Source: JBBCJM01 sp037190175 (lineage in GTDB: Bacteria > Pseudomonadota > Alphaproteobacteria > Rhodobacterales > Rhodobacteraceae). Taken from it: a DNA stretch of 12,668 nucleotides. Of this stretch, positions 1-6,220 are shown piece by piece. Under the pieces are notes generated by a model, which was not told the DNA's origin, did no database searches, and worked only from the letters and a program-made list of their open reading frames with translations. The translations under genes were made by a program, and so were the position numbers. Where the stretch lies: contig JBBCJM010000005.1 of the NCBI GenBank assembly GCA_037190175.1, positions 1 through 12,668 of the forward strand, given 5' to 3'. Within the stretch, counting starts at the first letter, position 1; the number at the start of each line of letters is the position of its first letter.

Positions 1-390
1 AACATCGGCCGGCCCCGGGGTTCCGGCCGGAGCCGGCGCCACCGGCGGCCCGACCGGGGCCGGCAGCGGCCCGGCCGGCGCCGGGGCCACCGGGGCCGGG
101 GGCGGCTCGGGCGCGGTGGCGGCCAGCGGCTCGGCCGGGGCGGACGGCGCAGTCTCGGCCGCCGGGGCCTCGGCAGGGGGCGGCTCGGCGGCGGGCAGGG
201 CCTCGGCCACCGGGCTTTCGGCGGGCGGCGCGGGCTCTGCCGGCGGTGCCTGCACCGGACGGGCCACCACCGGACCCGGCCCGGGATCGGGGCGGAACTC
301 CTGCGGCGGGGGCGCCAGCAGCGACAGGGCCGCGAGCCCCGCCGCCCCGGCCACCGCCCCCAGACCGATGCCCTTCAGAACCGCCTGCAC
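1..390 (-). CDS. Membrane-anchored Pro/Ala-rich protein, N-terminal part (possible divergent polysaccharide deacetylase, YibQ-like)
   Basis: An open minus-strand frame runs off the left edge, so only the first 130 residues are visible. I place the start at GTG 388-390 because GGAGGTG lies six bases upstream; another in-frame GTG at 397-399 is possible but is part of that ribosome-binding sequence. Residues 1-7 carry a Lys, 5-25 form a hydrophobic Ala/Gly/Leu segment (signal anchor or uncleaved signal), and the rest is a low-complexity Pro/Ala/Glu linker rich in PAP and EPP steps. This plan, and the place beside trpG, match from memory the periplasmic 'divergent polysaccharide deacetylase' (YibQ-like) genes found here in Rhodobacterales. 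The enzymatic domain would lie outside the window, so the family is an inference; a SPOR- or TonB-like linker protein is the alternative. It is divergent from trpG. Confidence 0.6.
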   Translation of the reverse strand, partial: MQAVLKGIGLGAVAGAAGLAALSLLAPPPQEFRPDPGPGPVVARPVQAPPAEPAPPAESPVAEALPAAEPPPAEAPAAETAPSAPAEPLAATAPEPPPAPVAPAPAGPLPAPVGPPVAPAPAGTPGPADV

Positions 391-422
391 CTTCCGCACC
401 TCCGGCCCCAGCGGCCGCGCCC

Positions 423-453
423 TTGACGCCCCCGCGCCGCTGGGCGCATCTAT
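423..453 (+). promoter_or_regulatory. Weak candidate promoter for trpG
   Basis: The 122-bp gap between the divergent minus-strand gene and trpG contains TTGACG (423-428), a good -35 match. An AT-containing CATCTATAG stretch at 447-455 is the only plausible -10 region, but the best hexamer register is poor (18-20 bp spacing). The position fits a leader of about 50 nt before trpG. No Trp-codon-rich leader peptide or attenuator hairpin is seen. Confidence 0.25.
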
Positions 454-512
454 AGCGCGACGCCGGCCGGGGATCACCCCCCGTTGTGTAGCTCTGGGCA
501 GGACTCCGCTAG

Positions 513-1094
513 ATGTTGCTCCTCATCGACAACTACGACAGCTTCACCTGGAATCTGGTCCATTATCTGGGCGAGCTGGGGGCCGAGGTGAAGGTCGTGC
601 GCAACGATGCGCTGGACGTGCAGGCCGCCATGGGGCTGCGGCCGGAGGGGATCGTGCTCTCCCCCGGCCCCTGCACCCCGAACGAGGCCGGGATCTGCTT
701 GGCCCTGACGCTGGCCGCGGCCGAGGCGGGGGTGCCGCTCCTGGGCGTGTGCCTGGGCCACCAGACCATCGGCCAGGCCTTCGGCGGGCAGGTGGTGCGC
801 TGCCGCGAGATCGTGCACGGCAAGATGGGCACCATCCACCACGAGGGCAAAGGGGTGTTCGCGGGCCTGCCCTCGCCCTTCCAGGCCACCCGCTATCACT
901 CGCTGATCGTGGACCGCGAGAGCCTGCCCGCCAGCCTGGAGGTGACGGCGCAGCTGGAGGACGGCACCATCATGGGCCTGCGCCACCGCGACCGCCCGGT
1001 GGAGGGGGTGCAGTTCCACCCCGAATCCATCGCCAGCCAGCACGGCCACCAGTTGCTGAAGAACTTCCTGTCGCTCGCCCGGGTTCCCGCATGA
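513..1094 (+). CDS. trpG: Anthranilate synthase component II (glutamine amidotransferase subunit)
   Basis: This 193-residue class I glutamine amidotransferase supplies ammonia from glutamine to the TrpE subunit, which makes anthranilate from chorismate. The family start MLLLIDNYDSFTWNLV is intact. The oxyanion-strand motif SPGPCTPNEAG spans 50-60, the nucleophile Cys80 sits in GVCLGHQ, and the catalytic His169 and Glu171 sit in QFHPES. The YHSL motif near 128 is also present. Length is normal for a stand-alone TrpG. The ATG is fixed by the conserved N-terminus, although only a weak purine stretch (CAGGA) precedes it. The stop overlaps the trpD start (ATGA), implying translational coupling. 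trpE is not in the window. PabA-type use in folate synthesis is possible but the trpD/trpC neighbours favour tryptophan. Confidence 0.97.
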   Translation: MLLLIDNYDSFTWNLVHYLGELGAEVKVVRNDALDVQAAMGLRPEGIVLSPGPCTPNEAGICLALTLAAAEAGVPLLGVCLGHQTIGQAFGGQVVRCREIVHGKMGTIHHEGKGVFAGLPSPFQATRYHSLIVDRESLPASLEVTAQLEDGTIMGLRHRDRPVEGVQFHPESIASQHGHQLLKNFLSLARVPA

Positions 1095-2107
1095 GCGGGC
1101 TGAAGCCGCTGATCGGCCTGGCCGCCGAACGTCCGCTGACCCGGGCCGAGGCCGAACAGGCCTTCGAGGCGCTGTTCGAGGGCGAGGCGACGCCGGCGCA
1201 GATGGGCGGCTTCCTGATGGCCTTGCGCACGCGGGGCGAGACGGTGGACGAGATCGCCGCCGCCGCCGCGGTGATGCGGGCCAAATGCGTGAAGGTGCGC
1301 GCGCCGGCGGGCGCCATCGACATCGTGGGCACCGGGGGCGACGGCAAGGGCACGCTGAACATCTCCACCGCCGCGGCGCTGGTGGTGGCGGGCGCGGGGG
1401 TGCCGGTGGCCAAGCACGGCAACCGCAACCTCAGCTCGAAATCCGGCGCGGCGGATGCGCTGACCGAACTCGGGATCAACGTGATGAGCGGGGCCGAGGT
1501 GGTGGAACGCTGCCTGGCCGAGGCCGGGATCGGCTTCATGATGGCGCCGATGCACCATCCGGCCATGCGCCACGTGGGGCCGGTGCGGGTGGAGCTGGGG
1601 ACAAGAACGCTCTTCAACGTGCTGGGACCGCTGACCAATCCCGCCTCGGTGCGGCGGCAGCTGACCGGCACCTTCTCGCCCCGGCTGGTCCGGCCGATGG
1701 CCGAGGTGCTGGCGGCGCTGGGGTCCGAAGCCGCCTGGATCGTGCATGGCTCGGACGGGACGGACGAGATCTCCATCGCCGGCGAGACCGCGGTGGCGGA
1801 GCTGAAGGGCGGGAAGGTGCGCGAGTTCAACCTGCACCCCGAGGCCGCCGGCCTGCCCCTGCATCCCTTCGCGGCGATCCTGGGCGGCACGCCGGCCGAG
1901 AACGCCGCCGCGCTGCGGGCGCTGCTGGAAGGCGCCAGGGGCGCCTATCGCGACGCGGTGCTGCTGAACGCCGCCGCCGCGCTGGTGGTGGCGGGCCGCG
2001 CCGGCGACCTGCCGGAGGGCGTGGGGCTGGCGGCCGAGAGCATCGACAGCGGCGCGGCGAAAGGGCGGCTCCAGCGGCTGGTGGCGATCACCGCGCCCCG
2101 CCCGTGA
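1091..2107 (+). CDS. trpD: Anthranilate phosphoribosyltransferase
   Basis: This 338-residue enzyme transfers the phosphoribosyl group of PRPP to anthranilate, the second committed step of tryptophan synthesis. The N-terminal helical domain (about 1-65) precedes the alpha/beta domain. The PRPP-binding loop GTGGDGKGTLNIST occupies 80-93, KHGNRNLSSKSGAADALTELG occupies about 108-128, and the anthranilate-site MRHVGPVRVELGTRTLFNVLGP region about 159-180. SDGTDEIS (221-228) is the metal/PRPP acidic motif. All are intact and the length is typical. The ATG lies inside the trpG stop (4-nt overlap), and its own TGA overlaps the ung GTG start. The reading frame stays open for nearly 1 kb upstream, across trpG, but this is a high-GC artefact: family homology begins at MSGLKPLI. 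Confidence 0.97.
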   Translation: MSGLKPLIGLAAERPLTRAEAEQAFEALFEGEATPAQMGGFLMALRTRGETVDEIAAAAAVMRAKCVKVRAPAGAIDIVGTGGDGKGTLNISTAAALVVAGAGVPVAKHGNRNLSSKSGAADALTELGINVMSGAEVVERCLAEAGIGFMMAPMHHPAMRHVGPVRVELGTRTLFNVLGPLTNPASVRRQLTGTFSPRLVRPMAEVLAALGSEAAWIVHGSDGTDEISIAGETAVAELKGGKVREFNLHPEAAGLPLHPFAAILGGTPAENAAALRALLEGARGAYRDAVLLNAAAALVVAGRAGDLPEGVGLAAESIDSGAAKGRLQRLVAITAPRP

Positions 2108-2757
2108 TCCTGCCCGAGCCCCCTGCCGCCTGGCTCCCCTCCGGCGCCTTCGACGGCCCGGCCTGGCCCGCGGTCCGCGAACGGCTGGCGGCCGAGACCC
2201 GCCCCTGCGCGCCGCCCGCCGGCCAGGTGTTCCGCGCGCTGGACCTCACGCCCCCCGATGCGGTCCGCGCGGTGATCCTGGGGCAGGACCCCTACCCCAC
2301 CCCGGGGCGCGCCACCGGCCTCGCCTTCGCCTTTCCCCCCGGAATGCCGCCGCGGGATTCGCTGAAGAACATCCTGAAGGAATTGCAGGCCGACACCGGG
2401 ATCGCCCGGACGGACGGCGACCTGACCGGCTGGGCAAGGCAAGGGGTGCTGCTGCTGAACCCGATCCTCACCGTACCGCTGGGCCAGCCCAACGGCCACA
2501 AGGGCTGGGGGTGGGAGGCGATCACCGCCCGGCTCCTGGCCCATGTCGCCGCCCGGCCGGTGGCCTTCCTGCTCTGGGGCGCACCGGCGCAGCGGATGGC
2601 GGCCCCCCTGACCGACCCCGCCCGCCACCTGGTCCTCGCCGCGCCCCACCCCTCGCCGCTCTCGGCCCGGCGCGGCTTCTTCGGCCACCGCCCCTTCAGC
2701 CGCACCAACGACTGGCTGGCGGCCCGCGGCCTGCCGCCGATCGACTGGGCTGCCTGA
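2104..2757 (+). CDS. ung: Uracil-DNA glycosylase, family 1-like
   Basis: This 217-residue enzyme excises uracil from DNA and starts base excision repair. The water-activating motif is GQDPYP (60-65, Asp62). LLLNPILTV (116-124) is the uracil/strand-binding region. LLWGAPAQ (156-163) and the DNA-intercalation loop HPSPLSARRGFFG (182-194, His182) follow. Position 65 is Pro where the E. coli family-1 motif has His; I recall Pro here in alphaproteobacterial members. The start is GTG 2104, overlapping the trpD stop as GTGA, and the preceding frame has no homology. No LexA-type GAAC-N7-GAAC site is seen near it. Its place inside the trp block gives it trp co-transcription rather than a damage-specific promoter. 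The functional call is firm; the subfamily is less so. Confidence 0.93.
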   Translation: MILPEPPAAWLPSGAFDGPAWPAVRERLAAETRPCAPPAGQVFRALDLTPPDAVRAVILGQDPYPTPGRATGLAFAFPPGMPPRDSLKNILKELQADTGIARTDGDLTGWARQGVLLLNPILTVPLGQPNGHKGWGWEAITARLLAHVAARPVAFLLWGAPAQRMAAPLTDPARHLVLAAPHPSPLSARRGFFGHRPFSRTNDWLAARGLPPIDWAA

Positions 2758-2780
2758 ACTGCGGGCGCCCCGCCCGGCCC

Positions 2781-2801
2781 CCGGGGGCTTCGCGCCCCCG
2801 G
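2781..2801 (+). repeat. GC-rich hairpin, left arm of the 125-bp inverted repeat
   Basis: CCGGGGGC (2781-2788) pairs perfectly with GCCCCCGG (2794-2801) around a TTCGC loop. It lies 23 bp after the ung stop and could slow or stop transcription from ung. No U-run follows, only ACCCCCGCGGAGTATTTG, so I do not call it a standard intrinsic terminator. Confidence 0.8.
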
Positions 2802-2884
2802 ACCCCCGCGGAGTATTTGAACCCAGGTGAAGAACAATTTGAATCAAATGCCCCTTCTGCTGTCCGTAAATATCCCAGGGGGGT

Positions 2885-2905
2885 CCGGGGGTGTTAAACC
2901 CCCGG
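2885..2905 (-). repeat. GC-rich hairpin, right arm of the inverted repeat
   Basis: CCGGGGGT (2885-2892) pairs with ACCCCCGG (2898-2905) around a GTTAA loop. Compared with the left hairpin, the loop-closing pair has changed from C-G to T-A with pairing kept, a compensatory change suggesting that the folded form matters, or did in the ancestral element. Confidence 0.8.
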
Positions 2906-2996
2906 CGTGTGGGGCCGGCCGCAGGACCTGCATCCGGCAGGAAGACTTTCCTTCGCCCCCCTCGCGCGCTAGGGATTGGGCGAGAAGGAGCCTGCC

Positions 2997-3809
2997 ATGA
3001 CCACCATCCTCGACCGCATCAAGGCCTACAAGCTGGAGGAGGTGGCCGCGGCCAAGGCGGCCCGGCCGCTGGCGGAGATCGAGGCGCTGGCCGCCCAGGC
3101 CCCCGCCCCGCGCGGCTTCGCCCGGGCGCTGTCGCAGGCGGCGACCACCGGCTATGGCCTCATCGCCGAGATCAAGAAGGCCAGCCCCTCCTAGGGCCGG
3201 ATCCGCGAGGATTTCGACCCCGTGGCGCTGGCCCGAGCCTATGAGGCCGGCGGCGCGGCCTGCATTTCCGTGCTGACCGACGCGCCCTCGTTCCAGGGCG
3301 CGCCGGAGTTCCTGACCCAGGCCCATGCCGCCACCCACCTGCCCTGCCTGCGCAAGGATTTCCTCTACGACCCCTGGCAGGTGGCCGAGGCGCGCGCGCT
3401 GCACGCCGACGCGGTGCTGATCATCATGGCCTCGGTCAGCGACGCCCAGGCGGCGGAGCTGGAGGCCGCGGCGGTCCAGCACCGGATGGACGTGCTGGTC
3501 GAGGTGCACGACCAGGCCGAGCTGGAACGCGCCTGCCACCTGCAGTCGAAGCTGATCGGCATCAACAACCGCAACCTGCATACCTTCCAGGTCGACCTCG
3601 CCACCACCCGCGACCTCGCCCGCCGGGTGCCGGAGGACCGGCTGATCGTCTCGGAAAGCGGGCTTTCCACCCCCGACGACCTGGCCGACCTCGCCCGCTA
3701 CGGCGCGCGCTGCTTCCTGATCGGCGAGGCGCTGATGCGCCAGCCGGACGTGGCCGCCGCCACCCGCGCCATCCTGGCCCGGCCGCTGACGCAGCAGGAG
3801 GGCGCCTGA
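2997..3809 (+). pseudogene. trpC: Indole-3-glycerol phosphate synthase gene interrupted by an in-frame TAG
   Basis: The frame encodes a normal 270-codon IGPS, which cyclises CdRP to indole-3-glycerol phosphate, but codon 66 is TAG (3192-3194). It falls in AEIKKASPS-stop-GRIREDFDP, where most bacteria have Lys (SPSKG; AAG to TAG is one base). Every catalytic residue by family alignment is present: Glu58 and Lys60 before the stop, Lys120 (LRKDFL), Glu169 (LVEVH), the Asn of GINNRNL and Ser221 (SESG) after it. No frameshift or other lesion is visible. AAGGAG (2985-2990) six bases before the ATG fixes the start. Termination gives a 65-residue fragment; restart at GTG 3222 behind GAGGA would give 195 residues lacking Glu58 and Lys60. 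It is either a recent nonsense mutation or a base-call error. The stop overlaps moaC by one base, so polarity on moaC is possible. Confidence 0.93.
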
Positions 3810-4279
3810 TGCTCACCCATTTCGACGAGGCCGGCCGGGCGCGGATGGTGGACGTGGGCGACAAGCCCGCCACCCGGCGGCAGGCGGTGGCCTCGGGCCG
3901 CGTCCGCATGTCGCCCGAGACACTGGCGCTGGTGGCCGAGGGGCGGGCCGAGAAGGGCGATGTGCTGGGCGTAGCCCGGCTGGCCGGCATCATGGCGGCC
4001 AAGCGCACCGCGGATCTGATCCCGCTCTGCCATCCGCTGCCGCTCAGCCGGGTGGCGCTGGACCTGACCCCCGACCCCGCCCTGCCCGGGGTGCAAGTGA
4101 CCGCCACCGTCGCCACCACCGGCCAGACCGGGGTGGAGATGGAGGCGCTGACTGCGGTATCTGTCGCCTGCCTGACCGTCTACGACATGGTGAAGGCGGT
4201 GGAGAAGGGCATGGTGATCGAGGACGTCCGCCTGATCCGCAAGGAGGGCGGCAAGTCCGGCCTCTGGGTCGCGCCATGA
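3809..4279 (+). CDS. moaC: Cyclic pyranopterin monophosphate synthase MoaC
   Basis: This 156-residue enzyme converts 3',8-cyclo-7,8-dihydro-GTP, made by MoaA, to cyclic pyranopterin monophosphate, the first stable precursor of molybdenum cofactor. Family motifs are in order: LTHFDEAGRARMVDVG (2-17), DLIPLCHPLPLSRV (69-82), and the highly conserved TGVEMEALTAVSVACLTVYD (107-126) followed by MVKAVEKGM. Residues matching the E. coli active site are Lys49, His75, Glu110, Glu112, Asp126 and Lys129. Length is standard. The ATG overlaps the trpC stop by one base (TGATG) and the stop overlaps moeA (ATGA), so translation is probably coupled and the gene depends on transcription through the interrupted trpC. 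moaA is not in the window. Confidence 0.97.
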   Translation: MLTHFDEAGRARMVDVGDKPATRRQAVASGRVRMSPETLALVAEGRAEKGDVLGVARLAGIMAAKRTADLIPLCHPLPLSRVALDLTPDPALPGVQVTATVATTGQTGVEMEALTAVSVACLTVYDMVKAVEKGMVIEDVRLIRKEGGKSGLWVAP

Positions 4280-5445
4280 TCCCGGTGGCCGAGGCGCAGG
4301 CGCGGGTGCTGGCTTTGGCCCCGGCGCCGCAGGTCGAGCTTGTCCCCCTGCGCCGGGCCGCGGGCCGCTGGCTGGCCCGGCCGCTCGTGGCCCGCGGCCA
4401 GCAGCCCCCCTTCGACGCCTCGGCGATGGACGGCTATGCCCTGCCCGAGGCGCCGGTGGCCGGTGCCCGCTACGCTGTGGTGGGCGAGGCGGTGGCGGGG
4501 CGCGGCCATCCCGGCCGGCTCGGCCCCGGCGAGGCGGTGCGCATCTTCACCGGCGCGCCGGTGCCGGATGGCACCGCGGCGGTGCTGATCCAGGAGGATG
4601 CGCTTCGCGAGGGCGAGACCGTGACGGTGGCCGAGGGCCACGACGCCGGCACCAACATCCGCCGCCGCGGGCAGGACATCGGCGCGGGCTTCACCCTGCA
4701 ACCCCGCCGCCTGCGCCCCGCCGACCTTGCGCTGATTGCCGCGATGGATCTGGCGGAAGTGCCGGTGGCCCGCCGCCCGGTGGTCGCCCTGATCGCCACC
4801 GGCGACGAGTTGACCCTGCCGGGCGAGGCGCGGGGGCCGGACCAGATCCCGGCCTCCAACACCTTCGCGCTGGCCGCCATGGCCGAGGCCGAGGGCGCCG
4901 AGGTGCGGATGCTGCCCATCGCCCGCGACACGCCCGAGGCGCTGGAGGCGGTGCTGGCGCTGGCGGCGGGCGCCGACCTGGTGGTGACCACCGGCGGCGC
5001 CTCGGTGGGCGACCACGACCTGGTGGCGCCGGTCGCGGCCCGGCTGGGGATGGACCTGAGCTTCCACAAGGTGGCGCTGCGGCCGGGCAAGCCGCTGCTG
5101 GCCGGGCGGATGGGCAATGCGGCGCTGATCGGATTGCCGGGAAACCCTGTATCCTCAATCGTCTGCGGGCATCTCTTCATGTTGCCGCTGATCCGGGCGA
5201 TGCAGGGCGATCCGGCGCCCTTGCCCCGCCCCCGCCGCGCCCCGGTCGCGGTGGGCCTGCCGCCCAACGGGCCGCGGGCGCATTACATGCGGGCGATGCT
5301 GGCCGAGGACGGGGCGGTCGACCCCGCGCCGCGGCAGGATTCCGCGCTGGTCTCGGTGCTGGCCGAGGCGGCGGCGCTCTTGATCCGCCCGGCCGGTCAG
5401 GGGGCGCTCAAGGCCGGGGATATGGTGGATTACCTGCCGCTCTGA
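4276..5445 (+). CDS. moeA: Molybdopterin molybdenumtransferase MoeA
   Basis: This 389-residue cytosolic enzyme inserts molybdenum into adenylylated molybdopterin, the final common step of molybdenum cofactor synthesis. The N-terminal half has FDASAMDGYAL (46-56, Asp52 matching E. coli Asp59), RIFTGAPVPDGTAAVLIQED (89-108) and GTNIRRRGQDI (125-135). The MoaB/Mog-like domain (about 167-310) has IATGDEL (173-179), TTGGASVGDHD (238-248), KVALRPGKPLL (265-275) and GLPGNPVSS (286-294). The C-terminal beta domain ends in KAGDMVDYLPL. Length is normal. It starts in the moaC stop (ATGA). Its stop is only nine bases before the -35 of the lexA promoter, which marks the end of this operon or allows read-through into lexA. 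Confidence 0.97.
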   Translation: MIPVAEAQARVLALAPAPQVELVPLRRAAGRWLARPLVARGQQPPFDASAMDGYALPEAPVAGARYAVVGEAVAGRGHPGRLGPGEAVRIFTGAPVPDGTAAVLIQEDALREGETVTVAEGHDAGTNIRRRGQDIGAGFTLQPRRLRPADLALIAAMDLAEVPVARRPVVALIATGDELTLPGEARGPDQIPASNTFALAAMAEAEGAEVRMLPIARDTPEALEAVLALAAGADLVVTTGGASVGDHDLVAPVAARLGMDLSFHKVALRPGKPLLAGRMGNAALIGLPGNPVSSIVCGHLFMLPLIRAMQGDPAPLPRPRRAPVAVGLPPNGPRAHYMRAMLAEDGAVDPAPRQDSALVSVLAEAAALLIRPAGQGALKAGDMVDYLPL

Positions 5446-5454
5446 CACAAGTGC

Positions 5455-5485
5455 TTGACACAAAGCGGGAACACGGGCAGAACAT
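5455..5485 (+). promoter_or_regulatory. lexA promoter
   Basis: TTGACA (5455-5460) is a perfect -35 hexamer nine bases after the moeA stop. The -10 is not consensus; at 17-19 bp spacing it falls on CAGAACAT (5478-5485), inside the LexA operator. LexA binding would therefore block RNA polymerase directly. Confidence 0.7.
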
Positions 5486-5494
5486 GGGGTGAAC
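5469..5494 (+). promoter_or_regulatory. LexA operator (SOS box), three GAAC half-sites at 11-bp spacing
   Basis: GAACacgggcaGAAC (5469-5483) is an exact alphaproteobacterial SOS box, the reverse complement of GTTC-N7-GTTC. A third GAAC at 5491-5494 follows after another seven bases (atggggt), making two overlapping boxes in a direct array. The array lies just after the -35 and covers the likely -10 and transcription start, as expected for lexA autorepression. Confidence 0.88.
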
Positions 5495-5527
5495 CACTCG
5501 CCCCCGCCTGTTCGAGGACGCGCCGCG

Positions 5528-6220
5528 ATGCTGACCCGCAAGCAACTGGAACTCCTGGATTTCATCCGCCAGCGCATGGACCGCGACGGGGTGCCCCCCT
5601 CCTTCGACGAGATGAAGGACGCGCTGGACCTGCGCTCGAAATCCGGCATCCACCGGCTGATCACGGCCTTGGAGGAACGCGGCTTCATCCGCCGCCTCGC
5701 CCACCGTGCGCGGGCCATCGAGATCGTGAAGCTGCCCGAGGCGATGGAACGGCCGGGCTTCAGCCCCCGGGTGGTGGCCGACAACCCCGCGCCGCCGCCC
5801 CGCCCGGCCGCGGCGCGCGAGGTGGAACCCGTCCATGCGCTGGAACTGCCCGTGATGGGCCGGATCGCCGCCGGCGTGCCGATCGAGGCGATATCGGAGG
5901 TCTCGCACCATGTGGCGGTGCCGGGCTCGATGCTCTCTGGCCGCGGGCACCATTATGCGCTGGAGGTCCGCGGCGACTCGATGGTCGAGGCCGGGATCAA
6001 CGACGGCGACGTGGTGGTGATCCGCGAACAGTCCACCGCCGAGAATGGCGACATCGTGGTGGCGCTGGTCGACGACCAGGAGGCGACCCTGAAACGCTTC
6101 CGCCGCCGCGGCAACATGATCGCGCTGGAGGCCGCCAATCCGGCCTATGAAACCCGGATGCTGCCCGACCACCGGGTGCGGGTGCAGGGCCGACTGGTGG
6201 GGCTGATCCGCACCTATTGA
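5528..6220 (+). CDS. lexA: SOS repressor LexA
   Basis: This 230-residue repressor of the DNA-damage response cleaves itself when RecA is activated on single-stranded DNA. The winged-helix DNA-binding domain covers 1-67 (MLTRKQLELLDFI, then SFDEMKDALDLRSKSGIHRL as the recognition region). A Pro/Ala linker (about 75-105) leads to the S24 peptidase domain, with cleavage bond Ala115-Gly116 in RIAAGVP, nucleophile Ser151 in RGDSM and general base Lys189 in ATLKRF. I chose ATG 5528 because GAGGA (5514-5518) precedes it and homology starts there. An in-frame GTG at 5489 would lie inside the operator and add 13 unconserved residues. The gene's own operator implies negative autoregulation. Its 3' end overlaps the convergent comEC gene by seven bases. 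Confidence 0.97.
   Translation: MLTRKQLELLDFIRQRMDRDGVPPSFDEMKDALDLRSKSGIHRLITALEERGFIRRLAHRARAIEIVKLPEAMERPGFSPRVVADNPAPPPRPAAAREVEPVHALELPVMGRIAAGVPIEAISEVSHHVAVPGSMLSGRGHHYALEVRGDSMVEAGINDGDVVVIREQSTAENGDIVVALVDDQEATLKRFRRRGNMIALEAANPAYETRMLPDHRVRVQGRLVGLIRTY

Larger units (their letters stand above)
2781..2905. repeat. Large interrupted inverted repeat between ung and trpC
   Basis: The gap holds two inverted copies of one unit: an 8-bp GC hairpin, then GGACCCCC, a few bases, GG(A)(G/T)ATTT, then an unlike spacer. The left copy reads on the plus strand from 2781 and the right on the minus strand from 2905. Pairing position i with 5686-i matches most bases at 2801-2818 against 2868-2885, with smaller blocks at 2824-2826/2860-2862 and 2829-2832/2854-2857. 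A central AT-rich near-palindrome (2835-2850) lies on the same axis. It may be a Rhodobacterales intergenic repeat, a small miniature mobile element, or an mRNA-processing structure. The rest of the 239-bp gap shows nothing recognisable except the trpC ribosome-binding site. Confidence 0.75.

Noticed and set aside
391..512. trp leader peptide and attenuator before trpG
   Set aside because: No short frame with clustered TGG codons and no pair of alternative hairpins with a U-run were found.
116..1090. Upstream extension of the trpD frame, suggesting a trpG-trpD fusion or a long N-terminal domain
   Set aside because: trpG lies in another frame with a full set of motifs, and the extension is low-complexity and Arg/Gly-rich. 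The 4-nt ATGA overlap explains the arrangement.
2781..2905. CRISPR array or tRNA gene in the ung-trpC gap
   Set aside because: There are only two inverted units and no direct repeats with spacers, and the fold is not a cloverleaf.
2997..3809. UAG recoding (pyrrolysine or stop reassignment) in trpC
   Set aside because: TAG serves as a normal stop for comEC and the hydrolase gene in this window, and no pyl genes or recoding element are seen. Mutation or sequencing error is simpler.
5489..5527. GTG 5489 as the lexA start
   Set aside because: It lies within the LexA operator, has no ribosome-binding site and adds unconserved residues; ATG 5528 has GAGGA and family homology.
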